In this document: piece by piece, positions 45,979-55,304 of the stretch
How the letters are laid out: every line of letters begins with the position of its first letter
How positions within the stretch are numbered: position 1 is the stretch's first letter
Assembly (NCBI GenBank): GCA_948146395.1
Contig: OX411543.1
Coordinates: forward strand, 48,088,517 to 48,152,516
Length of the DNA: 64,000 bases
Source of the DNA: Fragum whitleyi
Lineage: Eukaryota; Mollusca; Bivalvia; Cardiida; Cardiidae
Direction of reading: 5' to 3'
Program-made: the position numbers and the translations under genes
The notes under the pieces: generated by a model
Databases searched by the model: none
What the model saw: the letters and a program-made list of their open reading frames with translations, nothing else
Told to the model about the DNA's origin: nothing

Positions 45979-46635
45979 ATGTCTTTTGACTTAGAAAAAA
46001 TTACGAACGAACCTTCCGTGGAGCTATAGAATTTTGGTAAAAAGCCTGATTTGCCCAATCTTGCCAAGCATTATGAATTAAAAGAAGTCAAGTCCTCATT
46101 GCGAAAGCATGAAATTAAGAATATTTTGGTTCAATATTTTGTTGATGAGGACATTTTTGATGAAAAGGCTCTGTCTCTCATTGTTGATGTTCCATCAATT
46201 GCAAGCTCAAGAGAGCTTGAACTGTTAAAACTTCAACAAAGAGAGAAGGAGTTGGAAATAAAAAGAGAGAGAGAAGAGCGGAAATTTCAAGAAAAGCAAT
46301 TAGAAAGAGAAATTGAAGAAAAAGAAAGAGAAAGGCAATTTCAAAGGGAAAATGAAGAAGGGGAAAGAGAAAGAGAAAGAGAAAGGGAAGAGAGAGAAAG
46401 AGAAAAGGAAGCGCGAGAAAGAGAAGAGAGAGAAATAGAAAGAGAGAGGGAAAGGGAAGAAAGAGCATTTCAATTACAATTAAAAGAATTAGAAATACAA
46501 GATAGAGCAAATCAGCCCAGATATATGTATAATGACCATTTTGATATAACAAAACATTTTAGGTTTGTTCCTCAATTTCAAGAAAATGAAGTTGATACAT
46601 ATTTCGAACATTTGAAAAAGTTGCAAATAACTTGA
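45979..46635 (+). pseudogene. gag, N-terminal and coiled-coil part
   Basis: The ATG at 45,979 has a good context (ACCATGT). An in-frame TAG follows at 46,027-46,029, after 16 codons, and the frame then continues to 46,635. About residues 80-170 (46,205-46,490) form a long Glu/Arg/Lys-rich coiled coil, encoded by purine-rich (GARAGA)n-like DNA. The end (HFRFVPQFQENEVDTYFEH) starts the SCAN-like capsid segment typical of this element group. A one-base shift near 46,610 moves the rest of the capsid to another frame. The protein would form the retrotransposon particle. The minus-strand frame over the coiled coil is a shadow. Confidence 0.8.
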
Positions 46636-47244
46636 AATGGCCAAAGGAGCAATGGACCTTACTTCTCCAAAGTGTCTTAGTAGGAAAAGCTCGCAATATT
46701 TATCCGCAAATTAGAACAGAACAAAGCAATGATTATGACACTGTAAAAGAACTCATTCTCAAAGGTTATGAGCTGGTTCCAGAAGCATATAGACAACAAT
46801 TTAGAGGTTGTAGAAAAGAATCTGGCCAGACTCACGTTGAAACGAAGAAAAATTATTTGACAGGTGGTGCTATTCTAAGAAAATAGACCAAAATTATGAC
46901 AATCTTAGACAACTTATTTTAATTGAACAATTCAAAAAAATGCATTCAATCTGACATTAAGTCACATTGAGATGAAAAAAAGGTTGAAACTATACACGAA
47001 GCAGCTCGTTTAGCTGATGATTACTACCTTACACACAACAATTCTTTCTTTAATGAAGCAAAAACCTGCGTCCTCACATCCCCAGAATAAAACTATGTCT
47101 GGTGATTCATCTAGCATGTCTAGTCAATCGAATTCACCTAAACCAAAGTCTATTGGTGAAACCAATGTTCAAAATCCCTTATCTCGAGTACATTGTACTT
47201 TTTGTAAAAAAACAGGTCACCTTATTTCAGATTTTTTAGATTAA
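46632..47244 (+). pseudogene. gag, capsid C-terminal part and zinc knuckle
   Basis: Capsid continues as KWPKEQWTLLLQSVLVGKAR and KGYELVPEAYRQQF (46,632-46,886). After further frame changes at about 46,850 and 46,940 it continues with FDRWCYSKK-, LRQLILIEQFKK- and AARLADDYYLTH-like pieces. A single zinc knuckle follows at ~47,190-47,235 (CTFCKKTGHLISDF). The last zinc ligand, normally Cys, is Phe, so the knuckle is broken. Confidence 0.75.
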
Positions 47245-47344
47245 AAAGAAGAAGTGCAGCCAGACCTACAGGACTCACCAGCCTTCAGCCTAAATCACAA
47301 CCTTCTTTTGAGTTAAATTCAATTGTTAAGGCAGAACCAAATTC

Positions 47345-47570
47345 TGATTTGACCTCAGATTTGGTTACTGGTTCTGTGGTTGTTGGTGTTAAACATTCTT
47401 TACCATTTAAAGGTGTACATTTATTGCTAGGCAATGATTTAGCTGGAGATAAGGTTGTTGTTAATCCTCCTGTTACTGACACACCTAGTGTAGATCAAAC
47501 AGATTATCCTATTTTGCGGGAAATACCTGATTTGTACCCTTCATGTGCAGTAACTCGGGGTATGGCTTAA
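47345..47570 (+). pseudogene. Protease remnant lacking the active site
   Basis: GSVVVGVKHSLPFKGVHLLL and GNDLAGDKVV form the C-terminal flap/dimer part of a retropepsin (the LLGND motif). No Asp-Thr/Ser-Gly triad is encoded in any frame between the zinc knuckle and this segment (47,220-47,420). The N-terminal half therefore appears deleted. The downstream linker runs out at a stop at 47,570. Confidence 0.65.
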
Positions 47571-49039
47571 AAAGCTTCCTTGAAAAATTCAAATGATATT
47601 GACTTAACTGATACTTTTGTTGGTCAATATTTCAATGACGAGATTAAAAAGTCTTTTAATCTTAGTCTGCCTGATACTCAAGAGACTCGTCAAAACTTTG
47701 TCAGTCATCTCCTAGGTCAAATGACCAAGGTCATGAAACGCATTCAAAGTCACGGTTAATCCAGGAACAGCAAAATGATCCTGAGGTTTCAAAGTTAATT
47801 GATATGGCATTACCCGAAAAAGAAATGTCTCAGAATCCTGTTTGTCACTATAAAAAGAATGGTATTCTGATGAGAAAATGGCGACCATTTGATGTCCCAG
47901 CTGATGATGATTGGGCTGTTCATCACCAAATTGTTATTCCAAAGTCATTTCGCCATGAAATACTTAGTATAGCCCATGAAAGTCCAATGTCTCGTCACTT
48001 AGGTGTAAACAAGACTTATCACAAGATTTTGACTCATTTTTTTTGGCCTGGACTTAAATCGGACGTTTCCAAATATTGTAAAAGTTGCCATACTTGTCAA
48101 ATGGTAGGGAAACCTAACCAAGTTATTCCGAAAGCATGGTTACAACCCATTCCAGCTTTTGATGAACCTTTCAGTCGAATGGAAATAGACTGAGTTGGTC
48201 CTTTACCGAAAACTAAGTCAGGTTCTGAATATTTGTTGACAATTATGTGTGCTTCTACTCGCTTCCCAGAAGCAATTCCTTTAAGAAACATTAAGGCAAA
48301 GTCAATCATTAAGGATCTTGTCAAGTTCTTTACATTTGTTGGCCTTCCAAAATCAGTTCAGTCTGACCAAGGATCAAACTTCATGTCAGGCATATTCCAA
48401 CAGGTTATGCATGAATTAGGTATCAAGCAATATCGGTCATCTGCTTATCACCCTGAGAGTCAAGGTGCTTTAGAAAGATTTCATCAGACCCTAAAGAATA
48501 TGATAAGGCCATATTGTTTTGATACTGAGAAAAATTGGGAAGAAGGTATTCATTTGCTATTATTTGCAGTCAGAGAATCTGTTCAAGAATCTCTTGGCTT
48601 TAGCCCCTTTGAGTTAGTTTTTGGTCATTCTGTTCGTGGGCCATTAACACTCTTAAAAGAGAAATTTCTTGCTGATGATGAAACACCCTTGAATTTGTTA
48701 CAGTATGTTTCTGACTTTAGAAATAAACTGTTTAGTGCATGTGAGGTTGCTAGGTCAAATCTCAAATCATCTCAGAGCAAAATGAAGACAAGATATGACA
48801 AGCTTAGTGTTGATAGTAAATTTGAACCAGGTGATAAAGTCCTTGGTCTTTTGCCAATACCTGGCCGACCCTTACAGGCAAGATATTATGGCCCGTATAC
48901 TATTGATAAGAAAACAAGTGATTTGAATTATATTATCAATACTCCTGGAAGGCGTAAAAATAAACAAATGTGTCATGTGAACATGTTTAAAAAGTTTTTG
49001 ACAGAGAAAGCTCTATTTCAAAACAATTTACAGTTGTAA
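47571..49039 (+). pseudogene. Integrase (HHCC, DDE core, C-terminal domain)
   Basis: From 47,804 the frame is long. The zinc-binding domain has H-x6-H and CKSCHTC (CxxC), at ~47,975-48,090. The catalytic core has first Asp in RMEID (~48,188), second Asp in QSDQGSNF (48,365-48,367) and Glu in PESQGALERFH (48,473-48,475), with 35 residues between the last two: the D,D-35-E pattern. The C-terminal part has RYYGPYTID and ends in CHVNMFKKFL, the usual GPY/F-type module. Only one interruption is seen in this domain, a TGA at 48,191-48,193 right after the first Asp. A linker with frame breaks lies at 47,571-47,803. Integrase inserts cDNA into the genome. Here it precedes the RT. Confidence 0.9.
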
Positions 49040-49041
49040 AT

Positions 49042-49875
49042 ACTGTCCCACAAGAATTAAATGTGATTGAATCAGAAGTTAGTTCAGACTTTAGTGAAAA
49101 AACTGTTCCTGGTTCACCTAAACTTGAGAACTCTGAAATACTAAAGAATCTTGACGACAAACTTTCAAATTTGGAGTCATCTCAACGAGAACAGCTGAAA
49201 CAGTTGATTAATGAATATAAACACTTGTTTCATGACATCCCCGCAAGAACTGATAAAATATATCATGATGCCATTGTGGAAGATTCTCAACCAATAAAAC
49301 AACATCCTTATAGAATGAATCCAGTGAAACAAAAAGCCCTTCAAGATGAAGTGAATTACTTATTGGAAAATGATTTTATTGAACCAAGCCAAAGTAATTA
49401 CAGTTCACCATGTATATTAGTTCCAAAGCCAAATTGAACATACAGAATGTGTACTGACTATCGAAAAGTGATCTTTGTGACAAAAACTGATTCTTTTCCA
49501 ATACCAAGATTTGATGACTGTATTGACAAAGTCAGCAATTCTAAATATGTCACCAAATTTGACCTTCTCAAAGGATTCTCGCAAGTTCCGCTCACTGTTA
49601 GGGCTAAAGAAGTATCAGTATTTGCTACTCCAACTGGTCTGTACCAGTACAAAGTTATGCCATTTGGGATGACAAATTCTCCTGCGATGTTTCAGCGGCT
49701 TGTAAATATGGTTATAGCTGGCTTAGATGGCTGTGACGCATACATCGACGACGTCATCATCTACACAGACATATGGAGTGACCATATTCAAAAATTCAAA
49801 TAATTCTTCGACCGTCTCAGTGATGCAAAATTGACTGTTAATCTTGGAAAAACAGAATTGTGTCATGGAGAGGAA
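49042..49875 (+). pseudogene. Reverse transcriptase (truncated)
   Basis: It is read in a frame shifted relative to integrase. A linker (LDDKLSNLESSQREQLKQLI) leads into HPYRMNPVKQKALQDEVNYL and the RT fingers (SSPCILVPKPN). A TGA follows at 49,435-49,437, then MCTDYRKV, KFDLLKGF with the first catalytic Asp (49,561), LYQYKVMPFGMTNSPAMFQR, and the catalytic YIDD (49,741-49,752). A TAA at 49,801-49,803 interrupts it. The thumb continues as FFDRLSDAKLTVNLGKTELCH to ~49,870, where homology stops. RNase H is missing. Confidence 0.9.
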
Positions 49876-49879
49876 TGAG

Positions 49880-49985
49880 GGTTATTCGAGTTACTACAAC
49901 ACTGAAACTGCAGATCGAAGGTCTTAGTTTTTTCCAGAAGACGTATTGCATTTTATGCAGAAATAAAGTACAATTGATTTAATGC
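49880..49985 (+). repeat. Short dispersed repeat H, copy 2
   Basis: It begins where the retrotransposon ends. It matches 20,990-21,108 ('gtattgcattttatgcagaaataaagtaca' in pieces). The junction may mark the insertion or deletion that truncated the retrotransposon. Confidence 0.6.
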
Positions 49986-50087
49986 GATTCTTTATTTTAA
50001 TAGATTGCAATTATATCCAATGTAGGTACAGTAAGCTGAGCTTGGATAGGCTATAGAACTGATTTCTTTCTTCTGCTGGAGCCGCCA

Positions 50088-50350
50088 CCATAGCGCAGTT
50101 GGTTAGGCATAAGACTTCTAATCTGGAAGTCGTGGGTTCGATCCCTGGTGGCGGCAAATATCCTTTCCGACGTTTGTCTCTCACCAATGGGTAAATAATC
50201 GTAAACCTATGTGAGATAGCAGTCGGAGGCTAGGAAAGGATGTAATGGTAGTACAGGTGAAAGAAATACAAGGAATCCATTGTTAGGTGCCCCGGCCGCT
50301 GCGTTGTATCCGTGATATTGTTGAAAGCGGCGTAAAACCCATTCAAACAA
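50088..50350 (+). mobile_element. SINE family A, full length (reference)
   Basis: A tRNA-like head of ~70 bases (50,088-50,156) with closing acceptor-like ends GCCGCCA / TGGCGGC, A-box TAGCGCAGTTGG and B-box GGGTTCGATCCC. A body of ~190 bases follows, ending ATTGTTGAAAGCGGCGTAAA then CATTCAAACAAA. The stem-loop around CTTCTAA resembles an Arg-type anticodon loop, but stem pairing is imperfect and a SINE body follows directly. It is a retroposon, not a tRNA gene. It may belong to the V-SINE group reported in molluscs (not tested). Confidence 0.9.
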
Positions 50351-50453
50351 AATCTTTCATCTGCTTATGTCATTATATAAAATATTTTGTCATCCCAGAC
50401 AGAGGCGGGTAGAATCGTTTGGTACCCAGTTTATGTACTTTCACAGCTTTATA

Positions 50454-50809
50454 CATCTTCGCAAGCCAAGGGTTCTAACTCCACTTCCGACTGTCAATCT
50501 AAAGGTCCCGGGTTCGATCCCCGACGGCGGCACTCATTCTTTCCGACTATTTGTCTCTCGCCTTTGGGTTGATAATCGTAGACCTATGTGAGATAACAGC
50601 TGGAGGTTAGGAAAGAATGTGATGGTTGTACTGGCGAGAGAAATACAAGGAATCCATTGTTAGGTACTCCAGCCGCCGCGATAAAACTGAAATAATGTTG
50701 AAAGCAGCGTTAAACTCCATTCAATCAATCAATCTAACTCCACTATGTTCCTTACGAACGTGTGTTCGTAAGGAACATAGTGAGTTAGAACCCTTGGCTT
50801 GCGAAGATG
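50454..50809. repeat. Long palindrome split by a SINE
   Basis: The left arm is 50,454-50,485 plus 50,745-50,759 (47 nt; starts CATCTTCGCAAGCCAAGG, ends CCTTACGAAC). The right arm is 50,764-50,809 (46 nt), the exact reverse complement except one missing base. The loop is GTGT. A SINE (50,486-50,732) interrupts the left arm. A degenerate relative is at 32,216-32,308. Confidence 0.9.
50486..50732 (+). mobile_element. SINE family A with 12-bp target duplication
   Basis: A 247-bp insert between perfect TCTAACTCCACT repeats (50,474-50,485 and 50,733-50,744). It is 5'-truncated within the tRNA head (it starts TCCGACTGTCAATCTAAAGG, then the B-box GGTTCGATCCCCGACGGCGG). The body is complete and ends AATGTTGAAAGCAGCGTTAA, then (CAAT)n. 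Confidence 0.95.
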
Positions 50810-50810
50810 A

Positions 50811-52476
50811 GTTATATATGAATAATACCGGATTTAAATCTGTCCAAAATGGAATGGAACATTTTGCTCAATTTGACTTGAAAAGTATGTAACAACTATT
50901 TACGCCAAGTTGTTGCTTTGAGAAAAACGCCACGTCCGTTTTAGGGGGAATTGTTGGGACTGCTTTTGTTATGAAAAGGAAGTGTAACATCTAATTAAGT
51001 GTCTAGTAATGCATATGGCCATAACGCATACAATGCTCCGAAAAAATACTAGGATAACTAAATAAATAGTTTTACGATTTGGTGTAAAGCCATTCCGAGT
51101 CTATTCTTCTATGGGTTAACCGCAACCATTTGAACATACGTTAAGTTCAGTTATAACTTGTTGATTGTGTATCGTAATAAGTTAGTAAAACCGTGTTACG
51201 CATTACTCTAGATTTTTTGTTCCGAATCCGTGTGTTTTCTTTCTCGAAAATCTTCAATAGCTAAAATGTCAAATGTCTCTCTCCTTTTTTTTCTATTTAG
51301 CTTGCAATCTTTGGTGATTCCTTTGGATATAAAAGTTTTGGGGCATTATAGTCTAGTCGTTGAACATGAAATAATAAACTTAGTCAAAAAAGTTAGCAAC
51401 ACTTGATATTTTTCGCTAAATATTTTTCTGTAGCAGAAATATTGTAGTCGAATAAAGCAAAACACTGAGTTCAAGCTTAAAGCAACAGATTTATGCTTTT
51501 CTTTAGTTCCAGCGGTGACTGTAGAATTACAAAACATAGCCAAATCGGCAGGAGGGGCGGATTTAAAAAGTCACAGCCTATCATTTTTTCCTGATTTCGG
51601 CTTTGCGTTTCAACATAACACTGTCTGGAGTGACAAGCATTGAAGCAAATGTTATCATTGGTGATTGGCTGTCCTTTGTACCAAAAGGAATCTTCTGCTT
51701 GTAAACGTTTGATTGACGTTATGTGAATAACGTCTACTAAATATCTGAAGCTGTAGTTGACGTGGCAGATTTCCAATGATCAGGTCAAATTGAGGTAATC
51801 ATGAGGAGGTTCATGAGCCAATTTTCTCGTCTTTTACGCAATTGACAATTAAGAAATACCGTTTGTGATCATCCTCCGTTAATGGCCTTATCACCGTTCT
51901 ATTCGATGATTTGCGCGGATTTCTTTGAATTGTTTTAGTACTCATTCAAAGTGATAAAAAACCGGGGATTTTAGACTGACTCCACCTGGTTAATTAGAAC
52001 TATCGACGTAAAACACATCAAAACTGACGCTACGCCTTAACTGGTGATCTGCAAAGTAAACATTCTTCATTTGGAAAGCTAATCGATAAGATTATCGCCC
52101 AGGCACCGATTTACTAAATTTATATTAACATACACTATTTCACAATAAAACAAAAAGTGTTACAATACATTTTTGACTATGTATATTATTCTATCGTTCA
52201 CCCTACTACAGTTGTTTTAATCATAACATGTTATCTGTGAAAACTTTAAATTTACAGCAAATAAGACAATAGTTTGGACGAAACTTTACAACTCCTTAAA
52301 TTTGTTTCAACAATTGCTTAGCATGTTCATATTCGTGCATTTTATTGATTAGTGCAAGTTTAAGAATGAGCTATGTTGCGTTGCCGAGCCTTTCTTCAAA
52401 CCCTGATACCGCCTAAAGACCGTTTTTGTTTGAATGTGGCTTAAGCCGCCGAGATGAACTCTCTGTCATTTTACAC
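50811..52476. other. Intergenic, no gene seen
   Basis: The 99-codon minus frame at 51,477-51,776 has no motif I recognise. Confidence 0.5.
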
Positions 52477-52609
52477 ATTAAGGTAGTGGACCCGTAAAAG
52501 TTCCGCAACATTTCGGATCACAATGAAAACCATTAAGAAACCTCAGTTACCACTGTTAAAGTTCATGACTCCGAAACGTTGCAGAACTATTACAGGTCCA
52601 CTACGTTAA
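52477..52609. repeat. TTAAGGTAGTGG palindromic MITE, copy 1
   Basis: TTAAGGTAGTGGACCCGTAA at the left and 'ttacaggtccactacgttaa' at the right. The second copy is 62,656-62,820. Confidence 0.75.
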
Positions 52610-52689
52610 AATCAAAGAGGACATTGTTATACGTGACGGACAATAAATAGTTTATTTTTAGCAGAAAAACAGCCCTTGGTTTAAGTCTG

Positions 52690-52962
52690 ACTGAATGGAG
52701 TTTTACGCCGCTTTCAACATTTTTTCGGTTATTTTGCGGCGGCTGGAGCACCTATCAATGGATTCCTGTTATTTCTCTTACCAGTAAAACCATCACGTCC
52801 TTCCCTAGCCTCCAGCTGCTATCTCACACAGACCAACGATTGTCAATCCATTGGAAGAGACAGTGAGTCCAAAAGAAATGGTGCTGCCGTCGGGGATCGA
52901 ACCTGGGACCTCTATATAGAAAGTCCGACGAGCTTCCAACTGCGCCAAGACGGCGACCCCAT
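52690..52962 (-). mobile_element. SINE family A, full length
   Basis: On the minus strand it has the head 'gtcgccgtcttggcgcagttgg', the B-box AGGTTCGATCCCCGACGG, the body and the tail TGTTGAAAGCGGCGTAAAAC, CTCCATTC. The body carries a short extra stretch (TTGGACTCACTGTCTCTTCC) not seen in other copies. Confidence 0.9.
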
Positions 52963-53539
52963 GGTTTAAGTACTATGAACTTTATTTATCGGTAAAATAA
53001 TGATCAGAATAATGCTAGAAATTAATTAATGAATAGAAAACCGTAATTAATAAAGCCGTTTGCGACAGTTTATCACAGATCTAATGGCTTTCCCAACGCG
53101 GAGGAAATTTTTGCCGTTTTAAAAATCAAAGTACTGAAAGTACTGATAAGTTGGAATGCGTTCAAGAGACGGTGACATCAAGCCACTAACGTAGCTGACG
53201 CCTCCCGCCCACCGCCGAGGTGATCACATAGTACGTCTCGTCTTTTGACGGGCGTGTATTAATCAATGTATTTCAACAATGAGAGACGCTTAATTCCCTA
53301 AATCGCTATACAGGCCTGCATCTGATAAAAGAAAAATAATAAGAAAGAAGAAATGAGAGAAAACAATTCTGTATTAGAAACCCATGAAAATATATTCGTG
53401 CTAACTTTAAATCAATGTACACGCAGATGATATGATTACCATGCGCGAATCGAGGAGAAAAAAGCACAATTGTACATGAGTATTGTAGGTATTCCAGTGG
53501 GACCTGGGGACTCTTTCAAGAAGAAAAATCGTACGATAG
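52963..53539. other. Intergenic, no gene seen
   Basis: No recognisable gene or repeat. Confidence 0.5.
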
Positions 53540-53544
53540 CTATT

Positions 53545-53662
53545 ATACTTAAGGAGATATGCTCCGGGCAAGTTTAGTGACTGAACCTCGGAACGATGAA
53601 ACGACGGAATGACGAACGGAGATCATTACTATATCCCCTCGCCGAAAACGGCGGGGGATAAA
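53545..53662 (+). repeat. R2 tail module
   Basis: 'ggagatatgctccgggcaagtttagtgactgaacctcgga' to 'tatcccctcgccgaaaacggcgggggat' (in pieces). It is almost identical to the end of the R2 array at 62,365-62,480, without the tandem modules. Confidence 0.8.
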
Positions 53663-53739
53663 AGAGCTGTTAACGTTCATCTTGTAAAAATGTACAATTT
53701 GTTTTATAAGAAAATTAACAATACGGACACTTTTTTCCA

Positions 53740-54450
53740 TGAAGGAGGAATTGTATTCTACATGACATGAAGTCCCCTTTCTCCACGACGCGACTTAAAT
53801 TCACTTAACTGCAACAACATGCAAAAATTCAGGTAACAATGTACACTTCGTAAAAAAATCTTTAGAAGAAGTCCATGACGTAATTGTAATTCATCAAACC
53901 GAGACTATATAGGCAAGGTCAGGTGACTAGGAACATTTTGTGAAAGTTTCATCCAAATCATACCAAAAATGGAGGAGGAGTTGCGTTCACAATTTTTTTT
54001 CCAAGAAGGCCCCCTTTTTCCATGGCGCGGCTGAAATTCATCAAACTGCGTTAAAATATGCGCTAGGTCAGGTGACTAGGAACGTTTTGTGAAAGTATCA
54101 TCACAAACGGTCCATAAATGGAGGAGGAGTTGTGTTCACAAGATTTTTCAAATGAAGGCCCCTTTTCCATGACGCGGCTGATATTCACCAAACCGTGACA
54201 ATATGCACTAGGTCAGGTGACGATGAACATTCTGTGAAACTTTCATCCAAATCGGTCCATAAATGAGGGAGGAGTTGCGTTCACAAGATTTTTTTACATG
54301 AAGGCCCCTTTTTCCAAGACGCGGCTGAAATTCACCAAACCGTGAGTTTACGTGCAAGGTCAGGTGACTAGGAACATTCTGTTAAAGTTTCATCCAAATC
54401 CAACTAGAAACTTTGAAGGAGTTGTGCTTTACAAGAAAAGTGGGCGTACA
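53740..54450 (+). repeat. Tandem-module repeat R4
   Basis: About four and a half modules of ~147 bases, each with 'atgaaggccccttttccatgacgcggctgaaattcacc', 'aggtcaggtgactaggaacattttgtgaaagtttcatcc' and 'aaatggaggaggagttgcgttcac' (short pieces). Module starts are near 53,860, 54,004, 54,152 and 54,298. Later modules are closer to each other than to the first. Confidence 0.85.
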
Positions 54451-54815
54451 TGCGTACGTATGCTTGCACGGTCAAACTCGCAAAATTCACGACTAGCCTT
54501 TAGGTGTCGCAAATTGATGAGTAAATTAAACAATACGACATGTTTCTTGTAATCCAAAAATGTTTCTTGAAAGCCAATTTTAATCGTACGATTGTGATAC
54601 GATCAAATTTCGGTCGTAGGACCTTTCTTGAAAGAGGCCCCTGAAGACAAAACGCGTGGGGTTGGTAAGCTCGACCAGATATTTGATAAAAACCAAGGTT
54701 GTAGTTAACCAACCTGTCATAATCTTCAATGATATTTTAAGGATTGTGCACAAGCGTACTTTGTGAATTTATGTCTAAGCAATTTCAAAAATATTTGCCT
54801 ATAGACCCGCAATTT
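54451..54815. other. Intergenic, no gene seen
   Basis: No recognisable gene or repeat. Confidence 0.5.
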
Positions 54816-54817
54816 AG

Positions 54818-54886
54818 AGTGAGTGATCAAAGGTAAATTTTGTCTATACAGGTGGAGACAAAATTGACCTTTGATCACTCACTTAA
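54818..54886. repeat. Hairpin repeat, copy 2
   Basis: AGTGAGTGATCAAAGGTAAA / TTGACCTTTGATCACTCACT arms with an inner TTTTGTCT/AGACAAAA pair around 'atacaggtgg'. A degenerate relative is at 10,793-10,870. Confidence 0.8.
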
Positions 54887-55164
54887 ACTTGTGGATCTAT
54901 ACCTTCATCGATCCTCGCTGCGTCCACCATCAGAGAAATTTTCGCGCGATTTGGAAATGGGGTTCCGTTTTTTTTTTTTTGTTTTAGAGAAGTATTAGAA
55001 AGAAAATATTTGCTGGATCGGATTTAATACAGATAAACGATCTGCAGATGTTGCGCGTTTCTAATGATGCTTAACGGAACAATAAGATACAAAAACTTTT
55101 GAACTATTTTGTAGAAGTTCGTTCAGAAAGAGAAACTAGACCTCTAAAAGAAGCTACTACATAA

Positions 55165-55304
55165 TTCTACGAAAAAAACGCTCGCGACATTACCATATAA
55201 GCAGATCACGTGATTGGCTTGTGCTATTTCCAAAATTCTAAGAAAAACAGGTCGCGACATTACCAAATAAGCAGATCACGTGATTGGCTAGTGCTGTTGT
55301 CAAT
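55165..55304 (+). repeat. 70-bp tandem duplication with CACGTG/ATTGG motif
   Basis: Two adjacent ~70-base units contain CGCGACATTACCA.ATAAGC, and each includes GATCACGTGATTGGCT (55,204-55,219 and 55,274-55,289). CACGTG is an E-box and ATTGG is an inverted CCAAT box. No gene start is evident nearby, so a regulatory role is only a possibility. Confidence 0.6.

Larger units (their letters stand above)
45324..49875 (+). mobile_element. Ty3/gypsy LTR retrotransposon with integrase before RT (Gmr1-like), truncated
   Basis: The order along the plus strand is 5' LTR, primer-binding site, gag, zinc knuckle, protease remnant, integrase, then reverse transcriptase. In canonical Ty3/gypsy elements integrase comes last. 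The integrase-first order together with gypsy-type domains is the defining feature of the Gmr1-like group described from deuterostomes. The copy is dead: it has in-frame stops (46,027, 48,191, 49,435, 49,801), at least three frameshifts and no protease active site. It is cut at ~49,875, in the RT region before RNase H, so there is no 3' LTR. Confidence 0.85.

Noticed and set aside
46178..46552. 124-codon minus frame rich in Phe/Leu, looking like a membrane protein
   Set aside because: It is antisense to the Glu/Arg-rich coiled coil of the retrotransposon gag. The composition is forced by the purine-rich strand.
50088..50160. tRNA gene (A and B boxes, closing acceptor-like stem)
   Set aside because: The anticodon stem pairs poorly and the sequence continues into a SINE body found in several other copies with the same order.
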